From positions 60,927 to 124,926 of the forward strand of contig QNGE01000905.1 of assembly GCA_008508345.1 (NCBI GenBank): a DNA stretch of 64,000 bases, read 5' to 3'. A model generated the notes under the pieces. The model was given only the letters and a program-made list of their open reading frames with translations, made no database searches and had not been told where the DNA came from. The position numbers were made by a program, and so were the translations under genes. Each line of letters starts with the position of its first letter. Within the stretch, counting starts at the first letter, position 1. Shown piece by piece: positions 36,979-49,929 of this stretch. This DNA is from Paragonimus westermani (taxonomy: Eukaryota > Platyhelminthes > Trematoda > Plagiorchiida > Troglotrematidae).

Positions 36979-37401
36979 TCAAATTTTTTCTCTTGAATCC
37001 AAACGTGAGTTACACACATTTTTGATGAAACACCAGTTGGAAATACCTCGATTTTTCCCCACCCATACCACCGAAGGCGTCAAACAGAAGGTGGGTGGTA
37101 CGAATCTCTTTAAAATCTGTATGCCTTGTTGGAAAGGTTGATTATTTGGGTGCGCTGGAATAAATAGTGCGAAGTGATACCAAGTGGAAGTATAGTTCAT
37201 ATGGTAGTCCTTCAATCTAGACTCTGGAATATCATTTTTTGTACTCTTCTCAACAAACAGACACTTATTATTAACTGCCACGCAAAATCGAACCCATTTA
37301 ATTAAAATGAAAACAGAAATTGAAACGATAAATCCCAGGATTGAAAGTAAACCAAACCAAGGTAACCTCAAAGTTATCGTAGGTCGATTTTCTGTATGCA
37401 T
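36979..37401 (-). CDS. Candidate exon or small gene with one membrane segment, unrecognised
   Basis: The frame starts at an ATG at 37401 just after CTGAAACAAAAG, which could also be a splice acceptor, and runs 140 codons. Residues about 13-41 are strongly hydrophobic (WFGLLSILGFIVSISVFILI), consistent with a membrane anchor. The rest is polar, with two possible N-glycosylation sites or none depending on topology. No family is recognised. A frame of this length is about what chance gives once in 64 kb, and a hydrophobic run is easy to obtain in AT-rich DNA, so it is weakly supported. Confidence 0.25.
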   Translation of the reverse strand: MHTENRPTITLRLPWFGLLSILGFIVSISVFILIKWVRFCVAVNNKCLFVEKSTKNDIPESRLKDYHMNYTSTWYHFALFIPAHPNNQPFQQGIQILKRFVPPTFCLTPSVVWVGKNRGISNWCFIKNVCNSRLDSREKI

Positions 37402-37989
37402 CTTTTGTTTCAGAAGCGCAAAGTTCAGAACACCAACTAGGTTCGAGAGTAAGCAACTAAACCGATCTATATCGTATCTGTTGTCGATTGAATAACTAGC
37501 TGTCTATGCTACGAACTGTCGACCGCAGACCACAGTGTGAAATCTGGCAAATCTTGTCCCTTGGAAATAAGTTCTGCTATTCGAACGATATTGTTCCTTT
37601 CGGTCCTTTCAAGTTAGCAGGCTCCCTAGATGCCTATGAAGTAACAGAGTTAGTTGTTTTAGCCATCTTTTTACGCGACAGAAACTACAAGTTGGTAGCG
37701 TAATAAATCCGTTCGACTGTCACTTCCATTTTCCAGCAAGTCTACTTGGTTGGCAGCTTAACAACTACAAAACTTTTGATGCAGTATACGTTTTTACTGG
37801 GAGATGCCATATTTTTCCATTGCAGTGAACGAACCTTAGTGAGTGCGCACTCCGTCGAAGTGTTTTTGATAGGGGCACCAGTTTCATATGTAGAGTTCCA
37901 TGTGAGGAAACAATTGTGACTAGAGAGTAACATGTTTTGCCAAGGGTTCACCTTTGATTCGCTATCTGTAAGCTTGCGTGACAAAGGCA

Positions 37990-38690
37990 TTCCACGGTCC
38001 ATTTTGGAGTGTAATAGACAGCGTGTAAATTAAGCATCCCAAGAATCACAGCTGAATTGTTCCGTCCCACCTCCCTGCACAAATTCAAGTTTCTATGTAA
38101 TTTATGAAATATGTCCATGACCCTACTGATCCGACCAACTTCGGAATCGACCGATAACTAATATTTTCGCAATATTTGTGAAGCTGGTGCAAGATCAAAA
38201 ACTTGCGTATTTTTCCTCTAGCATAGTCATGAAAAAATCAGCAAGAATGGGTCTCAGCGATGAACCCGTCCCGACATCGCGGACTTGTGGACAGGATGTA
38301 GTTTGAAAATATAGTTTTGTGTTATGGGTGCACAGTAAAAACAGACTTTTATAATTTATCCACTGAAACGGACAAAAGTTAGTCTTAACATGAGATAAAA
38401 CCACAGGTGAAACTCACCATATATTGGTCAGGAACGTTAGTAACCACAGTCTGTTCACCCACGGAACAAATATAACCACTGCTGGGTTCGACTGTTTATT
38501 TTTCAATAATAAATTGTAAGTTATTATTTACAGTCAATGTAACCGGTGACTTTTTCACAGTTACCCAACCTGTGGTGGAGAAAATTTAGGAATTAATTGG
38601 ATAGAATGTAAGGGACTCCCAATTTTGTTAATTTCAGGCTAACCGTATAATCACGGCATTTTAGAAAGTATAGGACTTAAACACGTGCAC
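37990..38690 (-). pseudogene. Heavily degraded Penelope-like element
   Basis: On the minus strand PLE blocks occur in order with stops and shifts. They are YTVSLKLTKLGVP (about 38620-38665; family YGLPKIHKPGVP), VEPSSGYICSVGEQTVVTNVP split by drift (about 38430-38500; family DVESLFTNVP), INYKSLFLLCTHNTKLYF (compare VDYLKELILICTENIRFEF), TGSSLRPILADFFMTMLEE (about 38205-38265; compare MGSPLGPTLADIFLGMVED), and KLHRNLNL (compare SAHRNLHV). The YVDD stretch is frameshifted and unrecognisable. A further frame at 37742-38002 may hold remnants of the region before the nuclease, but I am unsure. Confidence 0.75.
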
Positions 38691-38694
38691 CAGC

Positions 38695-41600
38695 TCTCAG
38701 TAACAAAACTGGGCCTCACAAGCGTTCGTAGTTTGACAGAGATCTGATTCTTCAATAAACGATTGTTGTATGCTGTGAGATCCTGAAGAAAGTCTGAGAA
38801 AAATGCACGCTCAAAATTCACCTTTCTAATTTACTCACCTCCATTCATAACCATCGAACGAAAACCCTGATCCACCTTGAAAAACATTATAATCTTCACA
38901 CTTCTAGATCTTCTAGGGACTGAGTGGGCTCTTCGGTCAACATCCATCTATGGTGAGTCACATTGTAGACATAATTTGATTGGCAGCTGACAAGTTTCCA
39001 CATGCTGCCTCCAATAAAGCTTTGTTGAATTTGGTACGTAAGATCTTGAAATTCCGTAATAATATTGCGGTTCTAAACTACATTCTTGTTAGTGACAATG
39101 AAGTGTTTTGTGCACATTTGCCGGAATCAGTCGGAATTCATTTATTCGAGTTACAAAACATACCTCCAAGTGGCCAGTTAAACAAGAGTAGTCGGTCGGA
39201 TCGTTAATTTCACATTAACGGATGGAAAGCGTCTAGGGTGTATGTCAGTTTAAATGCTTTGCAGTCCTCTTATGCATTCAGGAGTGGCACCTGTAGAAGC
39301 TACCTGAAGCTGTGGTAGTCACGTGTTCATAACTGAACTTTTCTATTCAAAGGCAACTTGAAATACTGTGAATTCGCTTTGGTTTTTGCTGATTTTCTAG
39401 GGGTTATTTAATCCTGTAATCTCTCTCAGTTGTTTCATCCTTTTGTGATTCTTATCTTGTGTTGTGCCTTACAAAACGCACCGGTGTAACTGACGAGAAG
39501 GCAAACAGCGTTATCATCGTAGGGTTTTTGTTCTAATTTGTTTTAAACAATGGATAACGGGAACAACTTGTTTCCACCTTCCTGGAACCGACTTAGTCCG
39601 CCCACCTCTGGGTTATCTGAAGTATATTTGGTCCCTCTTGTGATGATCCACCTAGGCATCACTCACAGATGGGACTTTGACGGCCAGTTTGCACATGCCG
39701 AATGGGTAATGCTTAGTTTGGGATCAACGGAACAGTTGTCAGCACGGTTACCTCATGAGAGTGGGGACAGAATCCGTGACATTAACAGGTACTTCTGAGG
39801 ATGTCAAACACGACCAAAACTTGAGCGTAGCAATCTGTATTTTGACGTGACGTGTGTTCAAATTGCAAAACATCGGCTACTCTAGTTAAGCTCGCACTCT
39901 TGTAGTTGTATGAGCAAGCCGTCCTCCGTTTGCCCAACAAGAAACTCTTAAGGTGAGAGTACGATCAGGGCTCTATGAACATGTTGCACGGAGCGAAAAT
40001 AATTTTTACGGTAAGCCAAGATACTGGGCAAAATTTGTATGGATCGGCAACAGGGAGCGTAGTCTGGTGTGAATTAGATTGATGATCGCTGTAAGAAGAC
40101 TGTGAGTGTCAAACAGCGAATGTAGAATGTGGTAACATTGTGGACACTATGCGTGTCCATATTAAGTCTGACTGACGATGAGGTTACTTGCGTGACATCA
40201 TCCGCTGGAGACTTGAGCCAAGGACGTGCTGACCTCTGTCGAACGTAAAGACTGAATAAAGAGGCAAGTGAGTGTCACCAGGATAAACCAGTAACAAGAT
40301 TTATTGGGTCCGTACCCATCACTATAAAGTTGTCTTTGTCTAATCAACAGAACTCCGTAAACTGCCAGCAATTTAATATCGGCCTTTCGTTGCAACACAC
40401 CGAATGAACCGATTATACCAATGGTAGGATTTATCCACATAATGAAGTTTACATCTTAATGTCCCCGAGTTTCTCGCTTGTTCACTCAAGTAGTTGCTTC
40501 TTTGCGATACTGAGTGGGAAGGTCATTTAGACACTGGCTGACGCCAACAGTGATTCTATCATGTCAGTACATCTGTAAATAGACTGCTATGTGAAGTGTA
40601 ACGGTTTAGTCAATTGAATCTAGTGCTTGTGAAGTATTTCTCTGCTCGGGAACAAATGTCCCAAACTAATGACAACACAGGTTTGGCTTACGTTTGATTG
40701 AAGCTTACAAACCGTATCACCCAGTGGTTATCCCTGTGAGAGATCTTTCCGCTTAGGTGCGGAGTATCCAAGTCTATCGGATTTAAGTTTAATATTTTTG
40801 TTTCAACGATTCCTGTTCTGTGTGCTCACCACCAACATTTGATTTCAGAACACCGTTTTCTGTGTTCAGTTAGCCAGTATGCTGAATTGTACAGCTCTAA
40901 CAAGCAACAATTGGATGCTTACACGATTATATATATGACAGGAGGTTCCCAGCAATTCAGATACCACTGCGACAGACGAATTGTCGCAATACGTCATTTT
41001 TGTGTTTCATTGATAAACAGTCTAACAAGGTCAAGACTACACTGAACCTTTTCTGTAAGTAACTCTTAAGTGGAATGTAACCACTTTGGAACTTGGAAGA
41101 AAAGCCTTCTGTCCGGCAAAAATCAGACCATCAGTCAACCTTTTATAAACCGTGGTCACAGGGAGTTAGTCAGCAGTCTGTTTTCTCATTATTCTGGGTT
41201 TAATTTGCATTAATATCATACCACAAGGCGTAACTACTACCAGACAATTAGTCTGTGAATAACTGAGCTTGCATACGGTAGCTGATCATTTTCTGTCTAT
41301 AAAAGCCTTAGATCTTTAGGACAGTAAACTGAATATAAATAAAATTACCCGGAAAAGCCAAACTGTCGACATCTGGCAGTATACGCCTGCTTGTCGGCTA
41401 GTTTCAGTGAAAAAGAGGTTCGAAGTTGCTGCTTCTGGTTTTTCTAAAGTCGACCGGACGTGTTCACAATATTTGCGAAACAGAATTCATAGAAGTCTCT
41501 ATTAACCTACTACAGTGTGTTGAGATTTCGACATATTTCTGTACTAACTCTTCAAGAGGTGACTAACATTCTCATCCGAAGTTTTCAAAAGTGAGTTCAC

Positions 41601-42505
41601 AAAGCCCAGCCTGCTTCGTAAGCATAATTCCGGAAACTTTTTGTTCAAACAGAACGGTACTAACTCACAAGAATCTGAGTGTGTTTGTAGAAGGCACTGG
41701 AATTTTACCATGATATTAAAACCGTTAGATTATTGTAGGCCTACGCTTGGAATCGTTGCTAATTCAGAAAATCGTTCACTTTACCAACATATCCAGCGCG
41801 ATTCTTGTCACTTCGTTCAGCAGGACCTTCAGTGGAGTGTTCGACTCGGCCTACTTTGAAGTCATCGTCACTTAAACAAAGGGATTTCAGTACATCTTTA
41901 TATAAGAAGCTCAAAAACCGGATTCCTCCATTTCCCGATTTACGTCAGTAAACCCTAATGGTTTTTCACAATATTAACAGTCCAGCTAGCTTCTGATGAG
42001 AAATCTATAATTCACTGTTTTCAAGTTTTAAACGTACTTCTTTGTTGGAGTGGTAGGGCACCTATGTGGATAACGTCCGAACTAAGGGCCACGGCTTGAC
42101 TGCATCATAACATTGTGTTTGTCCACACACAGAAGTTGACTACAGACGACGATTTGTTAAAAATTATTCCAAGTGCGTTGCGTCAAACTAAGTATTAGTC
42201 AATTTTATTTATCATACATCGCAGAAGGTTTGCTGACCGTCTTTATCATTTGTGTTAACTGTTTTCTCAAACCTTTTAAACAGTCAGTAACGTAAATTGA
42301 AGACTGATTTTCCGGGTTGTCTCTCCATTAAGGTTTATGACAGTCTCTTTCTTGGTGTGCTACATCTGTCCTGAGGTTTTTGGATAAATATTTGCTTCTG
42401 CCATCCTGATAACTGAGAAGGGTGGTGTTATGAAACTATATGACCGTAGCTGAGCTGTGTTCATAATGACTACCAAACTGCCTGTCAAACAAAGTTAAAG
42501 TTTTT
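38695..42505. other. No gene seen; one faint SINE-like patch
   Basis: The only suggestion of structure is GCACGGTTACCTCATGAGAG near 39740, which resembles the HHR-SINE head (ACACGGTTGCCTCATGATTG). Its flanks are too diverged to call a copy. Open frames are short. Confidence 0.45.
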
Positions 42506-42509
42506 TGCA

Positions 42510-43045
42510 CAGTTACATATAAAGTGGTAAACACAGTGTGAGGTGGTACCGATAGGCTGATCCCCTTTGATTAAAATCACCGGTGACTTCTGAGTCCGAA
42601 CGAAGTTTAGCTGCAAATAAAGTTCGTTCAGTTTGATTTCTCACTCGGTGTTGTTTGACGCAGTATGTAATCATCATTTGAAGGCAAATATACAGACCTA
42701 CTTTTTCTCTACAGTGACCACCTCTTCCGGGTAGGAAGTTTTGCCAACTGTGCATATCTGTGAACCTTTCCGGGTAACCATTTGTTTGTAGAACAAAAGT
42801 AATCAGGTCCAGTTCTTCCGCAAAACTGTAGTGCGTACAGTGTTCGTTTGAGCTGGATCAGGGTGAAGCTGCTGAAGTTTGAGTACTGACTGGAACACGT
42901 GAATTTCCAAAGGACAGTTCTTTTAATACAATCATCTTCTAGGCGACTGATGAGTATGTCTAGAAATGACAAATTTAAAATTTGGCGACTTTCCATAGAA
43001 TTTTCCTCAGTGGTAAAACTGCAGAGAGCAGACTAAAATTACACC
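42510..43045 (-). pseudogene. Degraded Penelope-like element, 5'-truncated
   Basis: On the minus strand LNLSFLDILISRLEDD (compare NSLPFLDVLISRRSDG in the intact copy) is followed by a Phe/Ser-rich stretch in step with the same region. After a frameshift come KVGLYICL (compare KQVFINLP), RTLFAAKLR (compare RTYPAAELR) and YRYHLTLCL (compare IIYQFTCSC). Motif order and spacing match the C-terminal half of the PLE. The catalytic YVDD part and the end of the nuclease are absent or beyond recognition. Confidence 0.75.
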
Positions 43046-43364
43046 AAATATTTTCATTCTCTTAAGAAAAATAGACAAAAACAACAGTTACACAGAAAGA
43101 ATTATTTTGAATATTTTAAGTTGAACCTCACCTACATTTTCAATGACTGGAAACAGTGCTGATGTTGTTTGTAACTTGAGCCGAGGACTTAGGTTCTGGG
43201 ATGTTCTCCGAGCATAACATTCAGATTACAAATGCTTCAGCACGCACTGCTGATGTCACCTGGTTTGATGAAAATTTTGTAACCTAAATACGAAGCTCAA
43301 CCCAATACCTAAGTCATTTAGGTTTGATCGCATCTGTCTCATTCCCATAAACACTTCGGTCAGA

Positions 43365-43655
43365 CACTTTTGAAGTGAGTCACTATACTCGTGTTTCGCT
43401 GTCGTAAGAGTGAACCAACAGTGCATATCCTCACTTGCTACGGCAAGCATCGGGACTAGAACTCCGATCACGCTTTCATTAGCAACCTTGTTGACCGTTG
43501 TGACACTGACCTCACACTAGGTACGACCGAGTTATCATATCTGAACACCTAACCTCTTTTTTTCTTGAGGAATGATCCCGCTGTTCAACCATCTCGATAA
43601 GGATCTACTGGTGAGTAGCCGGGGATGTAGACGATTTCAAAATAAACGGGTGAGC
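43365..43655 (-). repeat. HHR-SINE copy with preceding tail, ribozyme destroyed
   Basis: On the minus strand a tail-like block (AAATCGTCTACATCCCCGGC and TACTCACCAGTAG, 43605-43648) is directly followed by leader sequence (CGGGATCATTCCTC, GTTCAGATATGATAACTCGG), the tRNA-like head and a ribozyme relic near 43382-43420. GAAAC remains, but the CTGATGA box has become TTGGTTC. The tail-then-leader order suggests that units were once joined in tandem. Confidence 0.7.
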
Positions 43656-43659
43656 ATCC

Positions 43660-43885
43660 AGATAAGATAATTTGGTCGTGCCTAGTCTGAGATCAACACG
43701 GTTGCCTCACCATAGGGTGGTCAGAGTTACAGTCCCGGTGATTGCCGTGACAATCAAGGATATGCACTACTGATCATTTCTTACGAGAGTGAAACTCGAG
43801 GCTGGCCATAAAATCCATCCGACTGTGAATGCCGTGGTCAACTGTGAGTGGTGCTCAACTTGAAGTCATCCAGGCGCCCGGCTAA
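43660..43885 (+). repeat. HHR-SINE copy, head to head with its neighbour
   Basis: TTTGGTCGTGCC, CACGGTTGCCTCACC and GGATATGCACTACTGATCA mark the leader, head and ribozyme. The box reads CTGATCA (G8 to C), and a deletion after CTCGAG removes the cleavage site with about 22 bases, so this ribozyme is dead. The 3' part GTGAGTGGTGCTCAACTTGA is recognisable. Confidence 0.75.
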
Positions 43886-43889
43886 TGAC

Positions 43890-46800
43890 AAATTAAAATT
43901 CGATTAGATCGTACACAACTCATTACAAAGGCGAATTGCTTCGATATTGCATTAACAGCGACACAATTGTGGTACGGTGGCGCCACTTTACGCCAGAACA
44001 TTCACGTAACCTAGACAGCATTCCCTATTTATTGCTGAGTACGTGTGAAGCAATACGGGGTCCACAAGATGTACCAATGTCTTGGTGTAACGTTAAGAGC
44101 CCCGGTTCCTTTGAAGGCAACGGCATTCGCAAGGGATGAGTTGAAATAATTCCGAAACAGGTGTCAAAATTGTAACTCACGTACGAAAATGTCAGAAGAT
44201 GGATAAACTAGAATAAACAAATGAATAACTAACAAGTTCTTTTTAACAGAATTCTCTGTTATCAGACTCATAATAATCGTTTCACAGAACAACAGAATGA
44301 TGTTTATATCGGAGCACTAGACTAAATTCGTTCGATTTGGGAGCCGAGCTATAAATAACAAGGTGAATAATAATTGTAACTTCATTACCTGATTGTGTTG
44401 GTGCTATTGAGTTGAAGCTAGTTGGTCATTTCAGAAGCTAGGGTTTTGAGAAACGTGGTATGCACCGTTACTTATTACAAGTTGCTGTCCCTGTATCTTT
44501 TTACCTGTGGAGGTGAGTGTGAACTCACCTTCGTATGGTTTTGTTCTGCTCGAATACAAATTTCTCTCTTACTTTCCCCGTTCACGTTAACCTGAGATTG
44601 GTTGGTCTTGTGAGTATGCAATAGTTTTCACAGTTCTGATATTTACTAATGAATGCTGTTTAAGAAAACGAAAGACATCGTTTAATCAACGGGAAAAGGA
44701 CAGAAGATAATGTGTATGAAAGAGAAAAGAAAGGTTAATATAAGGGTAATCTTTTGATTCAATAAAGTTTGCAACAGAGCATGGATTCGCTACCTTCATG
44801 AAAACCGTACAGACGAATCTAACTAAGTCCCCGCCATTGAAATTTAGAAGAGGGAATAACACCACTTCAGCGAATCAAAGGAAGATACCGTTTTGTTCAA
44901 GAGAAATGGAGGTCCACTTTTCTGGGACTCATGGATGATGTTCCGTTTGCTTCAACGGTAAGATGCATTCCAAACTGAAGGGATATGTGGAGATAGTGGC
45001 AAGCTTTTCGAAAGGAGGAAGCGTACTTCAGCGTTATACTTCCACCACCATTAATGGGAACATTGTCAGACTTTATAGAGAATTAATAGGCCTTTTTACG
45101 TGCTGTTTTAAACATTTGCAGTCATGCTTAGACAGTGGGAAAATTCCTGTTGATCCTGGCTTCTTTGAACTGACAGGGAACTTTTGTCTTCAACAGAATC
45201 AACGTCCTAGTTTCTAATTCGTGCATTACGAAAGATTGATTACATCTTGGAGAAATTGAGGTTTTTAACCAACTTGCTTGCAGTGCTGATAGAACTACTG
45301 TAGAAAATTTCTTTGCACTGGTTCTGCACACATAAACAGCTAGAAATCGACGGCTCCACCAGGGGTTCATGTAAAACATGAATTCGAGTTCCAGCCCACT
45401 GCTGCTTCTCATCCGAGGCATGTTCAGTCAACGTAATAAACCTTTGAAGTAAGACAATATAACCAATTCATAATAATTTCTCACGAAATCACAAGTCACT
45501 GGGTGGCTACATAATTATGTAGCGGTTAGTTTCCGTAAGTATGATTCCATTTCCGTTGTGGCTTCAGACAAAATTCAATTAAGATTCTCCAATTGGTGTT
45601 AGAAATTACTGCTGATAACTTGCCAATTAGAGGAACATTGCTAGAATGTCGGTTTACGATACCATTTTGTCACGATATCTATGTGTAACCTGCTTCAGAA
45701 GAGCACACTATTGAAAATGTAAATTAATCGGCCTGTGGAAAATGTGGTGACGGAGTAAGTTAGAGAGTATCAGCTTTGAGAAGGTTAACCGTAAATCCTC
45801 ACCCATTCATGGTGTGATATGTACACTATGAATAGGGCTGGTGGCAAAGACCTGCATGACAAGAGGATAAGCGGCAATTCTGCGAGACAGGAGTCACGAA
45901 AAATAATTCAGGACCAAATTAATTAATAAACCACTACCGTACTTTACACAACTAAACGACAACACAGTTCCCACACTTTGTTCCACGATGGTGTCATTCG
46001 ATGGGCGTAATGGATGTGAGCAAAGTTGTCTATGCTCCAGTGACATTTCTGAAACGTACTCAACCAATATGAAAATTTAAACTGATAATAAATTAAATGT
46101 TATAACCATACACACTATTTGGGTTCATCAAAATCGAAGAGAAAACAGTTCGTCATGTGAATAAACCACTTTTAACCTCACTGTGCACGTCAGAGCCAGA
46201 TCCGATTTTAGTGTGGTTTGATTGCCGTTGTTTTACTGGTCAGCTGAAAGGAAATTACGCACAACACACAAACACTGTTGGCACTCTGTTTTGTAGCAAT
46301 AAAAAATTAACTTTTCGAATACCAAACGAATATGGCTGTGTGTTTACATATGATGGTTTGGCAGGTGCTAACTTGAAACCAGTGTTGCAGTGGTCAACAC
46401 AATTTCTTCATAACAACATAGATCGGAGGTCAACACTCGGTCTTAGCGAGAAGCTGCTGTTATGCTTTGGCAGAAAATAACCAGCATCTAGTACTTCTTA
46501 ATGTAAGAGACTAGTTACAAGGTCTGTTCAAATACACATACTGTGGTCTTTTTGAATTATATTCATAGTCAATAAAAGTCTAAACGGACAACTGCCTTCT
46601 TAGATAAAAAGTTTACAGTTTTTATTTGAACCCCGACATATGCATCAAAAATATACGAACACATTAGTCAGAGGGTAAAAATTTGAGCATAACGTTTTTT
46701 TATGTATCAGCAGTTCACTCACCGATCGTAAGCCAACGGAAAGCCCAAAATCTACGGTGAGTGGTTTCATATTAATGGGATAGACCTATGGAATGATTCA

Positions 46801-47880
46801 GATCTCAAGTAGTACTCACAATTGTTTTAGGATGGCAGTAACGGTTTCAGTTTACTAGACAGAAATTGTTTATCAGCTCACTTTGAAACGCGCTATGAAA
46901 ACCTTCAAGGTAGTAATTGTCTGCATAATATTTTGACTTGTTAAGTTAGTCCCATTTGTAGATTGGTACCATTAACGTTTGTGTGTCTCATTTTGCTCTC
47001 CTGACACCATTTCGTTTTTTAATTTACATTTCAAACTCGCCAACTTCATTGCACACGGGTTCGATAAAATATACAAACAACAATGCCTTAGGTAACGTAT
47101 TAAACCGTCCGACACTCGATTGTCTCGTTTTTTAGTATTTTTATTGAGGTTTTCTCAACAGCTAAATCTTACTCGTGACAAGCATCCGTTCGTTTAATTT
47201 AGAGGCAGCTGACTCTTCAACTCTTAAGAACTGGGGATAAATTAACTTGTTGTGATTGTTTATGGCAATCAGATAACTTTCCTACTTTTGATTTAGAATG
47301 GTTGAACCATTTCGTTCATTGGTTTTTAAAAGGATTCACCGAACACCTTAAGTGGAAAGGTTGAAACCATTTTCGTATACTTAATATTTGACCGTACGGT
47401 TTCTATACGTTCGCAATCTTCCGCAATGGTTATTCCACCCACTTGCTGTCTTTTTGCTTCTTCTTGCAATTCGGCAGGAGCTATCATGAAAACGGATGAG
47501 TTAACTCTTTAAAGTTAGCGTTTATCAACTTCCCTCAACGTGACATTACATTTTGTGAGAACATCTGAGTAACTGTGATATACTTATCGAAAAATTTGTA
47601 TATCACGTTTCTTTGATAAGTGTTTGGTTGACACGCTATCCTGCCAAGCTTCAACTAACAGAATGCTGAGTAGCTCAGTGTTGCTTACGTTTTGCTCGAC
47701 AAGACTATAATACCAAGCAAAATGTTTTTGTCTTACCAGGTGGTTCCTTGTTGTTACCTAACTAAAATCATGCAGAAACTAGTTTTACCAAACGAATGTC
47801 AAGTAGTTTTGTAGAACCGTACATATAGTAACACCGTTCCTTATCAATTATGGGAATAACTTTGATAAGTGTCTTTAAAC
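43890..47880. other. No supported gene
   Basis: Open frames at 44963-45217 and 46157-46480 (+, 107 codons) show no domain, splice support or family match. The rest is featureless AT-rich sequence. Confidence 0.45.
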
Positions 47881-47884
47881 TGGC

Positions 47885-48095
47885 TAAACAGACCCAGCAT
47901 TCTGACAGAACTCCCAGTTAGTCTCTTTCAAAAGGAACAGTTAGAGTCAAGATTTGCTCTTGTTAGAGCTCATCGATAGTGCACATCTTTATCAAGGCCA
48001 AAATTTACATCTCTGCTGTACTGTCGTCAGGTAATTAGGTTGACCGTTGTATCACTGACCACAGTAAGAGCTTCCAATCCTGCTTAACCAACGTA
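47885..48095 (-). repeat. Old HHR-SINE copy
   Basis: On the minus strand GTGGTCAGTGATACAACGGT (head) and GTGCACTATCGATGAGCTC (ribozyme start) are recognisable. The box has become TCGATGA and GAAA has become AAAT. The stem II sequences GCTCT and AGAGC remain complementary. The ribozyme relic is at about 47945-47982. Confidence 0.65.
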
Positions 48096-48099
48096 ACAT

Positions 48100-49685
48100 A
48101 AAACAACTCCACCGGCTTCATACTTCGGTTGCACAGTAGAGCAATGAACGTTGTACATGAGCTAATCAAGTGAACTGTAGCCAAGATATATTTCATAATC
48201 AAGTGCATCGGGCTGAAACCATGACTTTGTTTTGCCAGTGTTTTTTGTATCCTCGCGTGTAGCTGCCACTTACGGACGTGTCCCCAAACGTTCTCATAAG
48301 TTGAGGCTCCTCCAGGCAACGGGCATATAGCTGTGACTGTGGGTAGATCAGCAAATCAGGTGACGGTCGGAATGGTTTTGCTGATTCACAAATGAATTCA
48401 CGAAAAGCTGACATCAGCGAAGAACAGCTGGCATATCTCATTCGCTTATTATTTAAGAGTTAAATTCGAAGGTAGCCTCTGGTCAGCTCACTGGAAATGC
48501 GATCATTCATGAAAAGCTAACTGAAGAGAACTTGTCTTCTGGAACCGGTTGAAAGGGAATTTTGTCTATTCTTGTTTTACGACAAACCTATCTGAATATT
48601 CATTGGGTAGTGCCTTTTCCGCCGTTTTGATTCTGTCAGCATCACCTACTTGATAAGCCCCGTTAAAAGTGAAGTTCTAACTAATCCCACGATTGCGAAC
48701 CTATCATAGACGAGATGCCTATATACATTAACACAAATTTCGGGAGGTGCACAATACGAGTTGCGTCCATCTTGGTTTGCATTAATCACTTGCTGACAGT
48801 CCGTCAGTTAAATATTCGAACATCAACATACTCGTTTTGTTATGCTCGTATTAAAACCGATCAGCTCGGTTTTCGGTTACGTAACAAATCGGTGAAGAAA
48901 GTCATTGGATTAACCAAGTTGTCCACATTCATGAAGTGTTTAGTATTCAAATATACTGGGTTCTTCTTCGAACGTTGTGTTGGTTAGGTCACCGCGTCCG
49001 GCAGCAAGTTTGACGTGATCCGCCAGACAATGTAGTAAATTCTGATCCATCTGCTAACAAATTTCTCACGACATCCACTGATGAAATGGTGAATGATATG
49101 AGATTCAGGAAGGTATGCTGAGTCAAAATCGAAAAAATGAAAAACTAGCATGCCAGTGGAAAACCTGGTCGCAATTCAGCAGCTCAGTTATCGAGATTTG
49201 AGATTAGCCGCAAATTTTGTGCACGGATGAATCAAAATTGTTAAGTGTAGTAAAATCTCGTTAATAATGCCGCCTCATAATACTGAGTAGATGATGATTT
49301 AAAATGAGTTGACGTCATCGGAGATTAGAAAAATTCAAAACCTACTGATCTCCCAGGTGCTGAAACTCAACCATTAACTGCAGCGCATAATGTACATATG
49401 CTCCTCCAAAAAATGCATATTCCTTAGTTCACTGTATGCGAAACAACTAAGAACTGAGCAGTGTTGGTCACCAAGGCGTCATGTGATTGGCCGCTTGCCC
49501 ACATTTTCGGTCAATGCTAGCTGAGCAGCAGGTTCCAGCTCATCTGCGACTGGTGGAAACAGCACTAGGCATGACAGTTTGGATTAACTGTTCGCTGAGA
49601 AACTTCTTGGTACCAGTGCATAGGGGTTTGAGAGCCGTGATTGCTGAAGACCAATGAATACCCGTCTTCATATAGACGTCCTTAT
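48100..49685. other. No gene seen
   Basis: Short overlapping open frames only; the one at 48715-48987 (+, 90 codons) has no recognisable motif. Confidence 0.45.
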
Positions 49686-49689
49686 AAAT

Positions 49690-49800
49690 GCTGGCTTCCG
49701 TCTGCTTTCACAAACCGCAACATTGAAACGCATACACGCAAACTTGTGTGCGCTGATGACACCGCCTTGTTTGGTGATGGAACGTCTCCTCCAACCTAAA
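49690..49800 (+). pseudogene. Possible LINE reverse-transcriptase relic
   Basis: The forward frame reads RKLVCADDTALFGDGTS (49737-49787) before a stop. This resembles the catalytic YADD block of non-LTR retrotransposons (LxYADDxxL), with Tyr replaced by Cys. Flanking blocks are not identifiable, so it is either a short relic or a coincidence. Confidence 0.35.
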
Positions 49801-49929
49801 GACCATACATGGCGAACAGTCTAACATCAAATCTGGCAGTTTTGTTCGCGGTTGCCTTCGTAAGTAATATGGCGGTATGCACGCGATCATAAATTCTGGT
49901 GCGTTACGTCCGTTCTGCAGCACTCATAC

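Noticed and set aside
39730..39790. Patch similar to the HHR-SINE head
   Set aside because: Only about 16 bases align well; the ribozyme and tail are absent, so a copy cannot be supported.
42948..42990. Plus-strand CTGATGAG followed by GAAA, resembling a hammerhead
   Set aside because: It lies antisense inside a PLE relic, lacks a stem II and a GTC-type site, and is explained by the coding sequence of the relic.
48715..48987. 90-codon frame considered as a GIY-YIG relic
   Set aside because: Aromatic and Cys positions do not line up with the PLE nuclease.
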